From positions 186,001 through 250,000 of the forward strand of contig NZ_FMUX01000005.1 of assembly GCF_900101345.1 (NCBI RefSeq): a DNA stretch of 64,000 bases. The letters run 5' to 3'. The translations under genes and the position numbers were made by a program. This document shows positions 37,196 through 46,231 of this stretch, one piece after another (position 1 is the first letter of the stretch; each line of letters starts with the position of its first letter). This stretch comes from Desulfoluna spongiiphila (lineage in GTDB: Bacteria; Desulfobacterota; Desulfobacteria; Desulfobacterales; Desulfolunaceae). The notes under the pieces are model-generated. The model was given only the letters and a program-made list of their open reading frames with translations. It was not told where the DNA came from and ran no database searches.

Positions 37196-38902
37196 ATGAC
37201 CGAGACCACTTACCAGGATAAACCGTGGCTCAGCAGTTACGGGGAGGGCGTTCCCTCCCATGTGGACTATGAAGAGATTTTCCTCACCGATTTTCTGGAG
37301 CGCTCCGTAAGCGAGTTCCCGGACAACCCCGCCCTGAACTTCCAGGGGTTTCGCCTCTCTTACCGGGAGACCGACCGGATGGTGAAATCCGTGGCCGCGT
37401 GGTTGAAGTCCATCGGTGTCGAGAAGGGCGACCGGGTCGCGGTGCTTTTGCCCAACGTCATTCCCTGTCTCGTGGCTTACTATGCCATCATGCGTGTGGG
37501 GGCCATCTGTGTGATGAACAACCCCTTGTACACAGACCGTGAATTGCTGCATCAATTCAATGACTCCGGGGCGCGGGTCCTCTTTACCCTGGATCTTCTG
37601 GCCGACCGCATGACGGCTCTTCGAAGCAAGACCTCCATCAAAGAGATTGTCTACACCTCCATCGGTGACTACCTTCCCTTTCCCAAGAGCCTCCTCTTTC
37701 CCCTGGTGGGGAAGCGGAAAAAACTGGCCGCCGACGTGGCTCCGGCCCCGGACGTGATGAAGTGGAAGGAGATGGTTGCTGCCAACGCACCCACGGAGTT
37801 TCGTGAGACGTTGAGCCTGGACGACGTGGCCATGTACCAGTACACGGGGGGGACCACCGGCCCCGCCAAGGGGGTGATGCTTACCCACCGCAACCTCTCC
37901 TTTCAGATTCAGCAGGCCAGCGTCTGGTTTTCCGAGTTCGACAGGGGAGGCGAGTGCTGCATCGCGGCCCTGCCGTGGTTTCATATCTTCGGCCTCACCT
38001 GTGCCCTGAACTATCCCGTGTCCATGGGCTGGGAGATGGTCCTGGTGCCCAAGCCCCAAGGGCCTCAGCTTTTGGAGACCATCAGCAAATTCAGGCCCAC
38101 CTATGCCCCCCTGGTGCCCACCATGTACATCGGCATGCTCAACGATCCGGCCATTGATCGCACCGACTTAAGCTCCATCAAAGGGTGCTTCTCCGGTAGC
38201 GCCCCCCTTCCCCTGGAGGTGACCAAAGAGTTCGAGAGGCGCTCCGGGTCTGTTATCGTGGAGGGGTTCGGCATGACCGAATCCAGCCCGGTGACCCACA
38301 TGAATCCCTTCAGCGGCGGCAAGCGGAAGGTGGGAAGTGTCGGGATTCCTGCCCCTGATACCGAGGCCCGGGTGGTGGATCTCACCGACGGGGAGACCGA
38401 TATGCCCGTGGGCGAGGTAGGAGAGTTGTTTGTGCGGGGCCCCCAGGTGATGAAGGGGTACCACAACCGCCCGGACGCCACGGCCGAGTCCCTCACCGAT
38501 GGCTGGTTGCATACAGGCGATATCGCCCGGATGGACGAGGAAGGGTACTTTTTTATCGTGGACCGCAAGAAGGACATGATCCTTTCCGGGGGATACAACG
38601 TCTACCCCAGGGACATTGATGAGGTCTTCTACGAGCATCCCAAGGTGCAGGAAGTCTGTTCCATCGGTGTTCGTCATCCCCACAGGGGGGAAGCCGTGAA
38701 GGCCTTTGTGGTGCTGAAAGCAGGGGAGAGCGCCACGGAGCAGGAGATGATCGATTTCTGCAGCGACAAGCTGGCCAAGTACAAATGGCCGGTGGCCGTG
38801 GAGTTTCGTGAGGCCCTTCCCAAGTCCACGGTGGGCAAGATTTTGAGAAAGGACCTCCGGGAGGAAGAGGAGGGGAAAAGCGTCAGCGCAAAAGGAGCCT
38901 GA
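37196..38902 (+). CDS. Long-chain-type acyl-CoA ligase (AMP-forming), tandem copy 1
   Basis: The 568-residue enzyme activates a carboxylic acid to its CoA thioester through an acyl-adenylate. Motifs are the P-loop YTGGTTGPAKGVMLTHRN (about residue 220), the FGMTESSPVTH block (about 360), the GDIARMDEEGYFFIVDRKKDMIL region (about 440), GGYNVYPRDIDEVFYEHP, and catalytic lysine in STVGKILRKDLRE at the end. It resembles FadD/long-chain ligases in the membrane-associated group, but chain length is not readable. It is the first of three homologous tandem genes. ATG 37196 follows GGAGG. It is the most diverged of the three: its start reads TETTYQDKPWLSSYGEG versus TYQSKPWLSSYETG in the others. Confidence 0.93.
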   Translation: MTETTYQDKPWLSSYGEGVPSHVDYEEIFLTDFLERSVSEFPDNPALNFQGFRLSYRETDRMVKSVAAWLKSIGVEKGDRVAVLLPNVIPCLVAYYAIMRVGAICVMNNPLYTDRELLHQFNDSGARVLFTLDLLADRMTALRSKTSIKEIVYTSIGDYLPFPKSLLFPLVGKRKKLAADVAPAPDVMKWKEMVAANAPTEFRETLSLDDVAMYQYTGGTTGPAKGVMLTHRNLSFQIQQASVWFSEFDRGGECCIAALPWFHIFGLTCALNYPVSMGWEMVLVPKPQGPQLLETISKFRPTYAPLVPTMYIGMLNDPAIDRTDLSSIKGCFSGSAPLPLEVTKEFERRSGSVIVEGFGMTESSPVTHMNPFSGGKRKVGSVGIPAPDTEARVVDLTDGETDMPVGEVGELFVRGPQVMKGYHNRPDATAESLTDGWLHTGDIARMDEEGYFFIVDRKKDMILSGGYNVYPRDIDEVFYEHPKVQEVCSIGVRHPHRGEAVKAFVVLKAGESATEQEMIDFCSDKLAKYKWPVAVEFREALPKSTVGKILRKDLREEEEGKSVSAKGA

Positions 38903-39072
38903 GCCTCCGTCCGCGGGTGCCTGACGGGCCCGCGGATAACCGACCCATTGTGTTTTGCCGTGAAGGAGAAGCTGCCTGACAGGGATCCCTCAGGTTCCAT
39001 GGGGTGTTACCGGCTGTGAAAAATGTTTTATAAAGATAACTTGATAATGTGAGTGTGCTGCGCCAAATCCTG

Positions 39073-39101
39073 TTGACAGGGCTTCGTCACTCCCTTAATT
39101 C
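39073..39101 (+). promoter_or_regulatory. Sigma-70 type promoter of acyl-CoA ligase copy 2
   Basis: TTGACA (39073-39078) and TAATTC (39096-39101) are 17 bp apart. The same pair with the same spacing precedes copy 3, and the surrounding sequence (AACTTGATAA upstream; CATACGCCTTA downstream) is also shared, so the promoter was duplicated with the gene. Confidence 0.65.
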
Positions 39102-39156
39102 ATACGCCTTACGATCCGACTTATTAATCCCAAGTATAACGTGTGGAGGACAGGGC

Positions 39157-40866
39157 GTGACCAGCAAGGTGACATACCAGAGCAAGCCGTGGTTGAGCAG
39201 CTACGAAACGGGGGTTCCTGAATCCCTTGAGTTTGAAAATATTTTTATCGCTGAGTTCCTGGAACGCTCGGTGCGTCGGTTTCCAGACAATACCGCCTTG
39301 GTTTTTCAAGGCTTCAGGGTTTCGTACCGCGAGTTCGACACCATGGTGGGGTCCATGGTGGCCTGCCTCCGGGGGATGGGGATTAAAAAAGGGGACAGCG
39401 TGGCGATTCTTCTGCCCAATGTGATCCCCTGTGTGGTGGCCTATTATGCCATCATGCGCTTAGGGGCCGTGGCCGTCATGAACAATCCCCTGTATACCGA
39501 CCGGGAGCTGACGCATCAGTTCAACGATTCCGGTGCCGTGATGCTCATCACCCTGGACCTGCTGGCCGATCGCATGGTGGCCCTTCGCGAGAAGACGGGC
39601 ATCAAGACGATTATCTACACCTCCATCGGGGATTACCTGCCGTTTCCAAAAAATCTGTTTTTCCCCCTTGTGGCCAAGCGGAAAAAGATGGCCGCCTCCG
39701 TTACCCCCGCCCCGGACCTTTACAAGTGGAAGGAGGTGCTCGCCTCTCATGCCCCGTCTGATTTTCGTGAAGAGCTGCACTGGGACGACGTGGCCATGTA
39801 CCAGTATACCGGGGGCACCACGGGCGTGTCCAAGGGGGTCATGCTGACCCACCGGAACCTGAGCTGCCAGGTGCAGCAGCTCACGTCATGGTTTTCAGGC
39901 CTGGTTGACGGGGAAGAGATCTTTATCGGCGGGCTTCCTTTTTTCCATATTTTCGGGTTGACCACCACCCTGAACTTTCCCATCGCCATGGGGGCGGCCA
40001 TCGTGCTGGTTCCCAAGCCCCAGGGGGCTCAGCTCCTTGAAGCCATTCGGAAGTTTCGGCCCACCTTTTCCCCCCTCGTGCCCACCATGTACATCAGTAT
40101 GATGCATGATCCCGCCATCGAAAAGACGGACCTTTCCTGCATCAAAGGCCTGTTTTCGGGCAGTGCCCCCCTTCCCGTGGAGGTGATCCGCGAGTTTGAA
40201 AGGCGTTCCGGGGCTGTCATCGCCGAAGGCTTCGGCATGACCGAATCATGCCCGGTGACCCATATCAACCCCTTTGACGGCGGGCCCCGGAAAGCAGGCA
40301 GTATCGGGGTGCCCATCAGCAACACCGAAGCCCGTATCGTTGACCTTGCCGACGGGGTGACCGAGATGCCGGTGGGGCAGGTGGGTGAGCTTGTCATCAG
40401 GGGGCCCCAGGTGATGAAAGGGTACCTGAACAATCCCGGTGCAACCCAAGAGGCCCTGGCAGGTGACTGGCTCCACACAGGGGATATCGCGAAGATGGAC
40501 GAGGACGGCTACTTTTACATCGTGGACCGCAAGAAGGACATGATCATCTCCGGGGGCTACAATGTCTATCCCCGGGATATCGACGAGGTGCTCCACGAAC
40601 ACCCCAAGGTTCAGGACGCCTGCTCCATCGGTGTTCCCCACGCGCACCGGGGGGAAGCCGTGAAGGCCTTTGTGGTGCTTAAGGATGGGGAGAGCGCCAC
40701 TGAGCAGGAGCTGATCGATTTTTGCAGCGGCAAGCTGGCCAAGTATAAGTGGCCGGTGTCCGTGGAATTTCGGGGGGAACTTCCGCGTTCTACGGTGGGA
40801 AAGATTCTGCGAAAGGACCTCCGGGAGGAGACCCTGGGCGGGGGCTCCCGGGATGATGAAGAGTGA
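39157..40866 (+). CDS. Long-chain-type acyl-CoA ligase (AMP-forming), tandem copy 2
   Basis: The 569-residue enzyme carries the same adenylation motifs: YTGGTTGVSKGVMLTHRN, FGMTESCPVTHINPFDGG, GDIAKMDEDGYFYIVDRKKDMI, GGYNVYPRDIDEVLHEHP and STVGKILRKDLRE. A GTG at 39157 preceded by GGAGG is the likely start, since the upstream ATG frame lacks similarity to its neighbours. It is very close to copy 3; the two share even intergenic sequence. It has its own promoter, so it can be expressed independently of copy 1. Confidence 0.93.
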   Translation: MTSKVTYQSKPWLSSYETGVPESLEFENIFIAEFLERSVRRFPDNTALVFQGFRVSYREFDTMVGSMVACLRGMGIKKGDSVAILLPNVIPCVVAYYAIMRLGAVAVMNNPLYTDRELTHQFNDSGAVMLITLDLLADRMVALREKTGIKTIIYTSIGDYLPFPKNLFFPLVAKRKKMAASVTPAPDLYKWKEVLASHAPSDFREELHWDDVAMYQYTGGTTGVSKGVMLTHRNLSCQVQQLTSWFSGLVDGEEIFIGGLPFFHIFGLTTTLNFPIAMGAAIVLVPKPQGAQLLEAIRKFRPTFSPLVPTMYISMMHDPAIEKTDLSCIKGLFSGSAPLPVEVIREFERRSGAVIAEGFGMTESCPVTHINPFDGGPRKAGSIGVPISNTEARIVDLADGVTEMPVGQVGELVIRGPQVMKGYLNNPGATQEALAGDWLHTGDIAKMDEDGYFYIVDRKKDMIISGGYNVYPRDIDEVLHEHPKVQDACSIGVPHAHRGEAVKAFVVLKDGESATEQELIDFCSGKLAKYKWPVSVEFRGELPRSTVGKILRKDLREETLGGGSRDDEE

Positions 40867-40993
40867 CCTCTCCCGAAGGGCACACTCTGCGGGGCGCGTC
40901 GAATAGAATACCTTGTTTAATCAGTCGCTAGTGCGCGTAAAAAATGTTTAATAAAAATAACTTGATAAAGTAACCTGGCAACGCCGAATCCTG

Positions 40994-41022
40994 TTGACAC
41001 CGAATCGCCACTCCCATAATTC
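40994..41022 (+). promoter_or_regulatory. Sigma-70 type promoter of acyl-CoA ligase copy 3
   Basis: TTGACA (40994-40999) and TAATTC (41017-41022) with a 17-bp spacer match the promoter of copy 2 in sequence and distance to the GTG start. Confidence 0.65.
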
Positions 41023-41076
41023 ATACACTTTAGAAATGACTTTCAACGCCAGTATGAATATATGGAGGACAGACGC

Positions 41077-42783
41077 GTGACCAACAAAGTGACTTACCAG
41101 AGCAAGCCGTGGCTGAGCAGTTACGAAACAGGGGTTCCGGAATATCTCGATTTTGAACAGCTTTTTATCTCGGATTTCCTGGAACGTTCGGTGGGTCGAT
41201 TCCCTGATAACACCGCTTTGAATTTTCAGGGATACAAGGTCTCGTACCGTGAGCTTGACCGCATGGTACGCTCCATGGTGGCCTGCCTTCAGGGGATGGG
41301 GGTCAAAAAAGGGGACAGCGTGGCGATTCTGCTGCCCAATGTGATTCCCTGTGTCGTGGCCTACTACGCCATCATGCGCTTAGGGGCCGTGGCTGTCATG
41401 AACAACCCCCTGTATACCGATCGGGAGCTGACGCACCAGTTCAACGACTCCGGTGCCGTGCTCCTCATCACCCTGGATCTTCTGGCCGAACGGATGGTGG
41501 CCCTCCGAAGCAAGACAGGCATCAAGAAGATTATTTACACCTCCATCGGAGATTACCTGCCCTTTCCCAAGAACCTTCTCTTTCCCCTGGTGGCCAAGCG
41601 CAAAAAGATGGCCGCGTCCGTCAGCCCCGCCCCCGACCTTTACAAGTGGAAGGCGATGATCGCCTCCCATGCCCCGTCGGATTTTCGCGAAGAGCTGGAC
41701 TGGGATGACGTGGCCATGTACCAGTACACCGGGGGCACCACCGGTGTCTCCAAGGGGGTCATGCTCACCCACCGGAACTTAAGCTGCCAGGCCCAGCAGG
41801 CCACAGCCTGGTTCCCCGGCCTGGAGGAGGGCGCCGAGAGTTTTGTGGGGGCCCTGCCGTTTTTCCATATTTTCGGCCTCACCACCGCCATGAACCTGCC
41901 GGTGTCCATGGGATGGGGGATCGTTCTGGTTCCCAAGCCCCAGGGGCCGCAGCTCCTGGAAGCCATCCAGAAGTATCGCCCCACCTTTGCCCCTCTGGTG
42001 CCTACCATGTACATCAGCATGGTCCACGATCCCGCCATAGACAAGACCGATCTGTCCTGTCTCAAAGGTTGTTTTTCCGGCAGTGCCCCCCTGCCCGTGG
42101 AAGTGATTCGCGAGTTTGAAAAACGTTCCGGTTCCGTCATTGCCGAAGGTTTCGGCATGACCGAATCCTCTCCGGTGACCCACGTCAACCCCTTCCACGG
42201 GGGGCCGCGAAAGGTGGGCAGCATCGGGGTGCCCATCAGCAACACCGAAGCCCGCATCGTGGATCTTGCCGGCGGGGTGACCGAGATGCCGGTGGGAGAG
42301 GTGGGAGAGCTTGTGGTCCGGGGCCCCCAGGTGATGAAGGGGTACCTGAACCGTGAGGACGCCACCGCCGAGACCCTCTGTGACGGCTGGCTCCATACCG
42401 GGGACATTGCGAAGATGGACGAGGACGGCTATTTCTACATTGTGGACCGGAAAAAGGACATGATCATCTCCGGCGGGTACAATGTCTATCCCCGGGACAT
42501 CGACGAGGTGCTCTTCGAGAACCCGAAGGTCCAGGAAGCGTGTACCATAGGCATCCCCCATGCCCATCGCGGGGAAGCGGCCAAGGCCTTTGTGGTCCTG
42601 AAGGAAGGGGAGACCGCCACCGAAAAAGAACTCATCGACTACTGTTCCGGCAAACTCGCCAAGTACAAGTGGCCGGTGGCTGTTTCATTCCGTTCAGACC
42701 TTCCCAAATCCACCGTGGGAAAAATCCTGAGAAAAGACCTGAGGGACGAAGAGGTCGCCAAAGAGACGGAAGAGGAAAAATAG
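41077..42783 (+). CDS. Long-chain-type acyl-CoA ligase (AMP-forming), tandem copy 3
   Basis: The 568-residue enzyme is the closest relative of copy 2, with YTGGTTGVSKGVMLTHRN, FGMTESSPVTHVNPFHGG, GDIAKMDEDGYFYIVDRKKDMI and a final STVGKILRKDLRDEE. GTG 41077 with GGAGG eight bases before is preferred over an in-frame ATG 15 bases earlier. It ends at a strong terminator. Differences from copy 2 cluster in the middle domain (residues 240-300), where substrate specificity usually lies, so the copies may differ in preferred acid. Confidence 0.93.
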   Translation: MTNKVTYQSKPWLSSYETGVPEYLDFEQLFISDFLERSVGRFPDNTALNFQGYKVSYRELDRMVRSMVACLQGMGVKKGDSVAILLPNVIPCVVAYYAIMRLGAVAVMNNPLYTDRELTHQFNDSGAVLLITLDLLAERMVALRSKTGIKKIIYTSIGDYLPFPKNLLFPLVAKRKKMAASVSPAPDLYKWKAMIASHAPSDFREELDWDDVAMYQYTGGTTGVSKGVMLTHRNLSCQAQQATAWFPGLEEGAESFVGALPFFHIFGLTTAMNLPVSMGWGIVLVPKPQGPQLLEAIQKYRPTFAPLVPTMYISMVHDPAIDKTDLSCLKGCFSGSAPLPVEVIREFEKRSGSVIAEGFGMTESSPVTHVNPFHGGPRKVGSIGVPISNTEARIVDLAGGVTEMPVGEVGELVVRGPQVMKGYLNREDATAETLCDGWLHTGDIAKMDEDGYFYIVDRKKDMIISGGYNVYPRDIDEVLFENPKVQEACTIGIPHAHRGEAAKAFVVLKEGETATEKELIDYCSGKLAKYKWPVAVSFRSDLPKSTVGKILRKDLRDEEVAKETEEEK

Positions 42784-42890
42784 TGCCCGGGACCACGCGG
42801 CAGACCGGCGGCGCCAATGAATTATGATACCGGCGTGTTGCGGGAGATGTGTCCGGTAAAGAAAAAGGGTCCCTTTTCAAGGGGCCCGTC

Positions 42891-42919
42891 AAGGGGGGCG
42901 AGAAGACGCCCCCCTTTTT
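42891..42919 (+). terminator. Terminator after the acyl-CoA ligase cluster
   Basis: AAGGGGGGCG and CGCCCCCCTT pair around a six-base loop and run into five Ts. Confidence 0.9.
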
Positions 42920-43090
42920 GTTTTTTAAGGTCTTTCAACGCTCCTGAATACAGGGTGTAAAATGACTTTTTTGTTTTGAAAATTAAGGGATTCGAGAACG
43001 GCCGAAAAGGAAAATACCTTGCAAAATAAGGCCTGATCGTATATTTCCCATACGTTTCAGATTAAACCACTACACCTTAAGGAGACTGTT

Positions 43091-43876
43091 ATGAAGAGAG
43101 CGGTTGTTTTCCTGATTTGTCTGTTCGCCATGACGACCATGGCCTTTGCAGGAGACGGATCCTTTGATCGCGTCAAGAAAGAAGGCAAGCTTGTCCTCGG
43201 CCTGGATGACTCATTCCCTCCCATGGGATACAAAGTCGCCGACGGCACCATTGTAGGTTTTGACATCGACGCCGCCAAAGAGGTCTGCAAGCGCCTTGAC
43301 ATTGAGCTGGCCCTGCAGCCCACGGCATGGAAAGGTGTGATCAACTCCCTGTATGCGAAGAAATTTGACTGCATTTGGAACGGCATGACCATCACCAAAG
43401 AGCGTGTTGCCCGTGTCAACTTTACCAAGCCCTATATCCTCGACGGTCAGGTCGTGGTGGTTCGCTTTACTGAAAAGCGTTTTGCCGATTACAAGGATCT
43501 CGGCGGCATGATCGTCGGTTGCCAGGAAGGCTCTCCCGCTGTTACCGCGGCCAAGAAGCTTCCCAACGCCCCCAAGGCCATCAACGAGTACGAAGACAAC
43601 CCCAAGGCTCTTCTGGACCTCAAAGCGGGTCGTCTTGACGCCGTGGTTATCGACAACGTCACCGGCCGTGACGCCATCGCCAAGCAGGTGGGATCCTTCA
43701 AGACCCTGCCCGGTTTTATCAGCAAAGAGCCCTTTGGTGTGGCCTTCAGAAAAGAGGACAACGAGCTCCGTGGCGCTGTCCAGAAGGCCTTAGACGAGAT
43801 GGTGGCCGACGGGACCATGGCCAAGATCTCCGAAAAATGGTTCGGTGAGGACATCACCGATCCCACCAAGTGGTAA
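43091..43876 (+). CDS. Amino-acid ABC transporter substrate-binding protein
   Basis: The 261-residue protein starts with a signal peptide (hydrophobic to about residue 19, cut after AFA), so it is periplasmic. It is a family 3 solute-binding protein: KLVLGLDDSFPPMGYKVADGTIVGFDIDAAKEV, then NGMTITKERVARVNFTKPY and a C-terminal KISEKWFGEDIT. These features are typical of receptors for polar amino acids such as glutamine, histidine, arginine or cystine, and the exact ligand cannot be told. AAGGAG precedes the ATG. It is the first gene of a three-gene transporter operon and is followed by a strong hairpin that may favour its higher expression. Confidence 0.92.
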   Translation: MKRAVVFLICLFAMTTMAFAGDGSFDRVKKEGKLVLGLDDSFPPMGYKVADGTIVGFDIDAAKEVCKRLDIELALQPTAWKGVINSLYAKKFDCIWNGMTITKERVARVNFTKPYILDGQVVVVRFTEKRFADYKDLGGMIVGCQEGSPAVTAAKKLPNAPKAINEYEDNPKALLDLKAGRLDAVVIDNVTGRDAIAKQVGSFKTLPGFISKEPFGVAFRKEDNELRGAVQKALDEMVADGTMAKISEKWFGEDITDPTKW

Positions 43877-43904
43877 TTGATACCCGACCATAGAAAGATC
43901 CCGG

Positions 43905-43931
43905 GGAGAGGGCGGCGATGCCGTCCTCTCC
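43905..43931 (+). promoter_or_regulatory. Intercistronic hairpin after the binding-protein gene
   Basis: GGAGAGGGCGGC pairs with GCCGTCCTCTCC (one G-T wobble) across a short loop, with few following Ts. Such hairpins often stabilise the upstream mRNA or attenuate downstream genes. A second stem, CGGTTCTCAGT/ACTGAGACCG, lies at about 43956-43980. Confidence 0.6.
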
Positions 43932-44023
43932 TGTTTGGTGAGTACGCCCCACCATCGGTTCTCAGTGTGACTGAGACCGGTTATCCACGCTACACAGCCG
44001 TCAAATGAAGGCGAGACATATCC

Positions 44024-45046
44024 ATGAGACCCACGATACGCAGAGGCTTTCTGCTTTTTATATGGCTGGTTCTGCTGGCCCTGCCGACAGCGGCCCTTGC
44101 CGCAGGTGACATCAACCCGGACAAGGTGTTCAGGGAGGCGAGCAACCTCATCGCCACCGGTGATTACCAGAGCGCCCTTGAGGTTCTGGATCGGATTCCC
44201 GCACCCAGCGGCACCGACAACGCCGGGGATTTTGTCAAGAGTCGCATCCAGAAGGCCCAACTCTACCATGCCCTGGGCATGTCCGATGAGGCAGAAGCCT
44301 CCTGCAACGAGGTGCTGGCCCTTTTTCCCGATCACATGGAGGCCAAAAACGTCCTGGCCTCCCTGGCCAAATCCAAAAAGCCCAAGTGGGTTCTCTTTAT
44401 CGACGACATGAAGATGTTTCTGCCTTCCCTTATCCAAGGGGCGGGCATCACGCTTTTTCTTGTGGTCATCACCATGGTTATTTCGCCCATCGGAGGGCTT
44501 CTCATCGCCCTGGGGCGCATCAGCGGCCTGCCGCCCATTCGCGGGTTCTGCTGGTTTATTATCTGGTTTTTCAGGGGGACGCCGCTTCTTCTGCAGCTTT
44601 TCTTTATTTACTACGGCCTGCCCTCCCTGGGCGTGACCCTGTCCCCCACCACCTCGGCCATCATCGGCCTGGGAATCAACTACTCGGCGTATCTGGCGGA
44701 AATTATCCGGGCGGGCATCGAGAGCATCGACAGCGGTCAGATGGAGGCGGCCAAGGCCATCGGCATGACCTACACCCAGGCCATGCGCCGGGTCATCGTT
44801 CCCCAGACGTACAAGCGGCTCATGCCCCCTGTGGGCAACGAGTTCATCGCATTGATCAAGGACACCGCCCTGGTCTCCACCATTGCCATGGTGGAGTTGA
44901 TGCGCTCAGCAAACCAGATGTTCAACACCTACTTCAACGTGAACGTCCTGATCATTGCCGCCATGATTTACCTGTTGTTTACCACCGTGTTTACGGTGAC
45001 CTTCGAGAAAATTGAAAAGCGAGTCGGAGCCTATGAAAACAGATAA
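44024..45046 (+). CDS. Amino-acid ABC transporter permease with an N-terminal TPR-like domain
   Basis: The C-terminal 220 residues are a His/Glu/Gln/Arg-type permease: LIQGAGITLFLVVITMV, FFRGTPLLLQLFFIYYGLP, and the ABC-contact loop EAAKAIGMTYTQAMRRVIVPQ. About five membrane segments are seen. Unusually, it is preceded by a signal-peptide-like segment (residues 8-27, ending ALAA) and a roughly 90-residue helical region with TPR character (SNLIATGDYQSALEVLDRIP; KAQLYHALGMSDEAEASCNEVLALFPDH). This would lie on the periplasmic side. Ordinary permeases of this family are near 220 residues, against 340 here. The stop overlaps the ATPase start. Confidence 0.9.
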   Translation: MRPTIRRGFLLFIWLVLLALPTAALAAGDINPDKVFREASNLIATGDYQSALEVLDRIPAPSGTDNAGDFVKSRIQKAQLYHALGMSDEAEASCNEVLALFPDHMEAKNVLASLAKSKKPKWVLFIDDMKMFLPSLIQGAGITLFLVVITMVISPIGGLLIALGRISGLPPIRGFCWFIIWFFRGTPLLLQLFFIYYGLPSLGVTLSPTTSAIIGLGINYSAYLAEIIRAGIESIDSGQMEAAKAIGMTYTQAMRRVIVPQTYKRLMPPVGNEFIALIKDTALVSTIAMVELMRSANQMFNTYFNVNVLIIAAMIYLLFTTVFTVTFEKIEKRVGAYENR

Positions 45047-45833
45047 CGTTACAAACCCGACCCCGGGCAATGCACCGATTATCAGCCTGTCGAAGATCAC
45101 CAAACGCTTCGGAAAAACAACGGCCGTGGATGCCGTGGACCTGTCCGTCATGCCCGGAGAGAAGGTGGTGATCATCGGGCCCTCCGGTTCCGGAAAGTCC
45201 ACCCTGTTGCGAGCCGTGAATATCCTGGAAGAGATCGACGACGGAGACCTCATTTTTGAAGGTCGGACGGTGGGTTATGTCGAGAAAAAGGGAAAACGGG
45301 TTTTAGATACTCAGAAGAATATCTGTGCCCTGCGAGCCGAGATCGGCATGGTGTTCCAGCATTTTCACCTGTTTCCTCACATGACCGTCCTTGAAAACAT
45401 CATGGAAGGGCCCGTTACGGTCCAGGGCAAGAGCCGTGAAGAGGCGCATATCATCGCAGAGGACATGCTGGAAAAGGTGGGCCTTTCGGAGAAGCGCAAG
45501 GTCTACCCGGCCACCCTGTCCGGCGGTCAGAAGCAGCGGGTGGCCATTGCCCGCGCCCTTGCCATGAAGCCCAAGATCATGCTTTTTGACGAACCCACCA
45601 GCGCCCTGGACCCCGAGCTTGTGGGTGAGGTGTTCAATACCATCAAAGGCCTGGCAGATGAGGGGATGACCATGATCATCGTCACCCATCAGATGGGGTT
45701 TGCACGGGAAATCGCAGATCGCGTTATCTTTATGGAAAAAGGGCAGTTTGTCACCGAGGCGCCCCCGGATGAGTTCTTCGGGTCCTGCATGACCCACTCC
45801 CGTGTGGCAAGTTTTGTGGATTCCATTCTCTGA
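45033..45833 (+). CDS. Amino-acid ABC transporter ATP-binding protein
   Basis: The 266-residue ATPase has Walker A GPSGSGKST, signature LSGGQKQRVAIARAL and Walker B IMLFDEPTSALDPE, then the H-loop VTHQMGFA. It matches the GlnQ/HisP group and energises the permease upstream. A small insert GYVEKKGKRVLDTQKN follows the first strands. ATG 45033 is inside the end of the permease gene with GGAG upstream, so the two are coupled. It is the last gene of the operon, before the terminator at 45876. Confidence 0.95.
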   Translation: MKTDNVTNPTPGNAPIISLSKITKRFGKTTAVDAVDLSVMPGEKVVIIGPSGSGKSTLLRAVNILEEIDDGDLIFEGRTVGYVEKKGKRVLDTQKNICALRAEIGMVFQHFHLFPHMTVLENIMEGPVTVQGKSREEAHIIAEDMLEKVGLSEKRKVYPATLSGGQKQRVAIARALAMKPKIMLFDEPTSALDPELVGEVFNTIKGLADEGMTMIIVTHQMGFAREIADRVIFMEKGQFVTEAPPDEFFGSCMTHSRVASFVDSIL

Positions 45834-45875
45834 AGAACAGGCCGCAGTCATCTCACCGGTTGTGAAACCGGAAGA

Positions 45876-45911
45876 CCCCCATCGCTTTTTGCAAGCGGTG
45901 GGGGTTTTTTT
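45876..45911 (+). terminator. Terminator after the amino-acid ABC operon
   Basis: CCCCCATCGCTT and AAGCGGTGGGGG pair (one mismatch) and are followed by seven Ts. The following 320 bp up to lon contain no supportable gene and no heat-shock promoter that I could recognise. Confidence 0.92.
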
Positions 45912-46231
45912 ATGGCAGGCGGAAACACCGGGGAGAAAACAAACGCGCTGTTTTTGAGGATTCCATCCGTGATTTTGAGTGGTTGTTGACAGATTGCGAA
46001 GTTCACAGACGGCGGGCTTTGTGCAATAATGACTCATCGGCTTGAAATGATGAGAAGGTGCCTTACCTTTTATCAATCAGCGATCGGTCTTGAAGGCATG
46101 GGGTTCCTTAAAGGCCCGAAGAGTCATCTTTGCAAGCCCGTCTCCCGTCGACCCATTTTCCGGTCCCGCTGAATCCATAGCATAATTCCTTAAGCAGACA
46201 ACCCATGCTTATTCGTGAAAGGAGCCTGACC

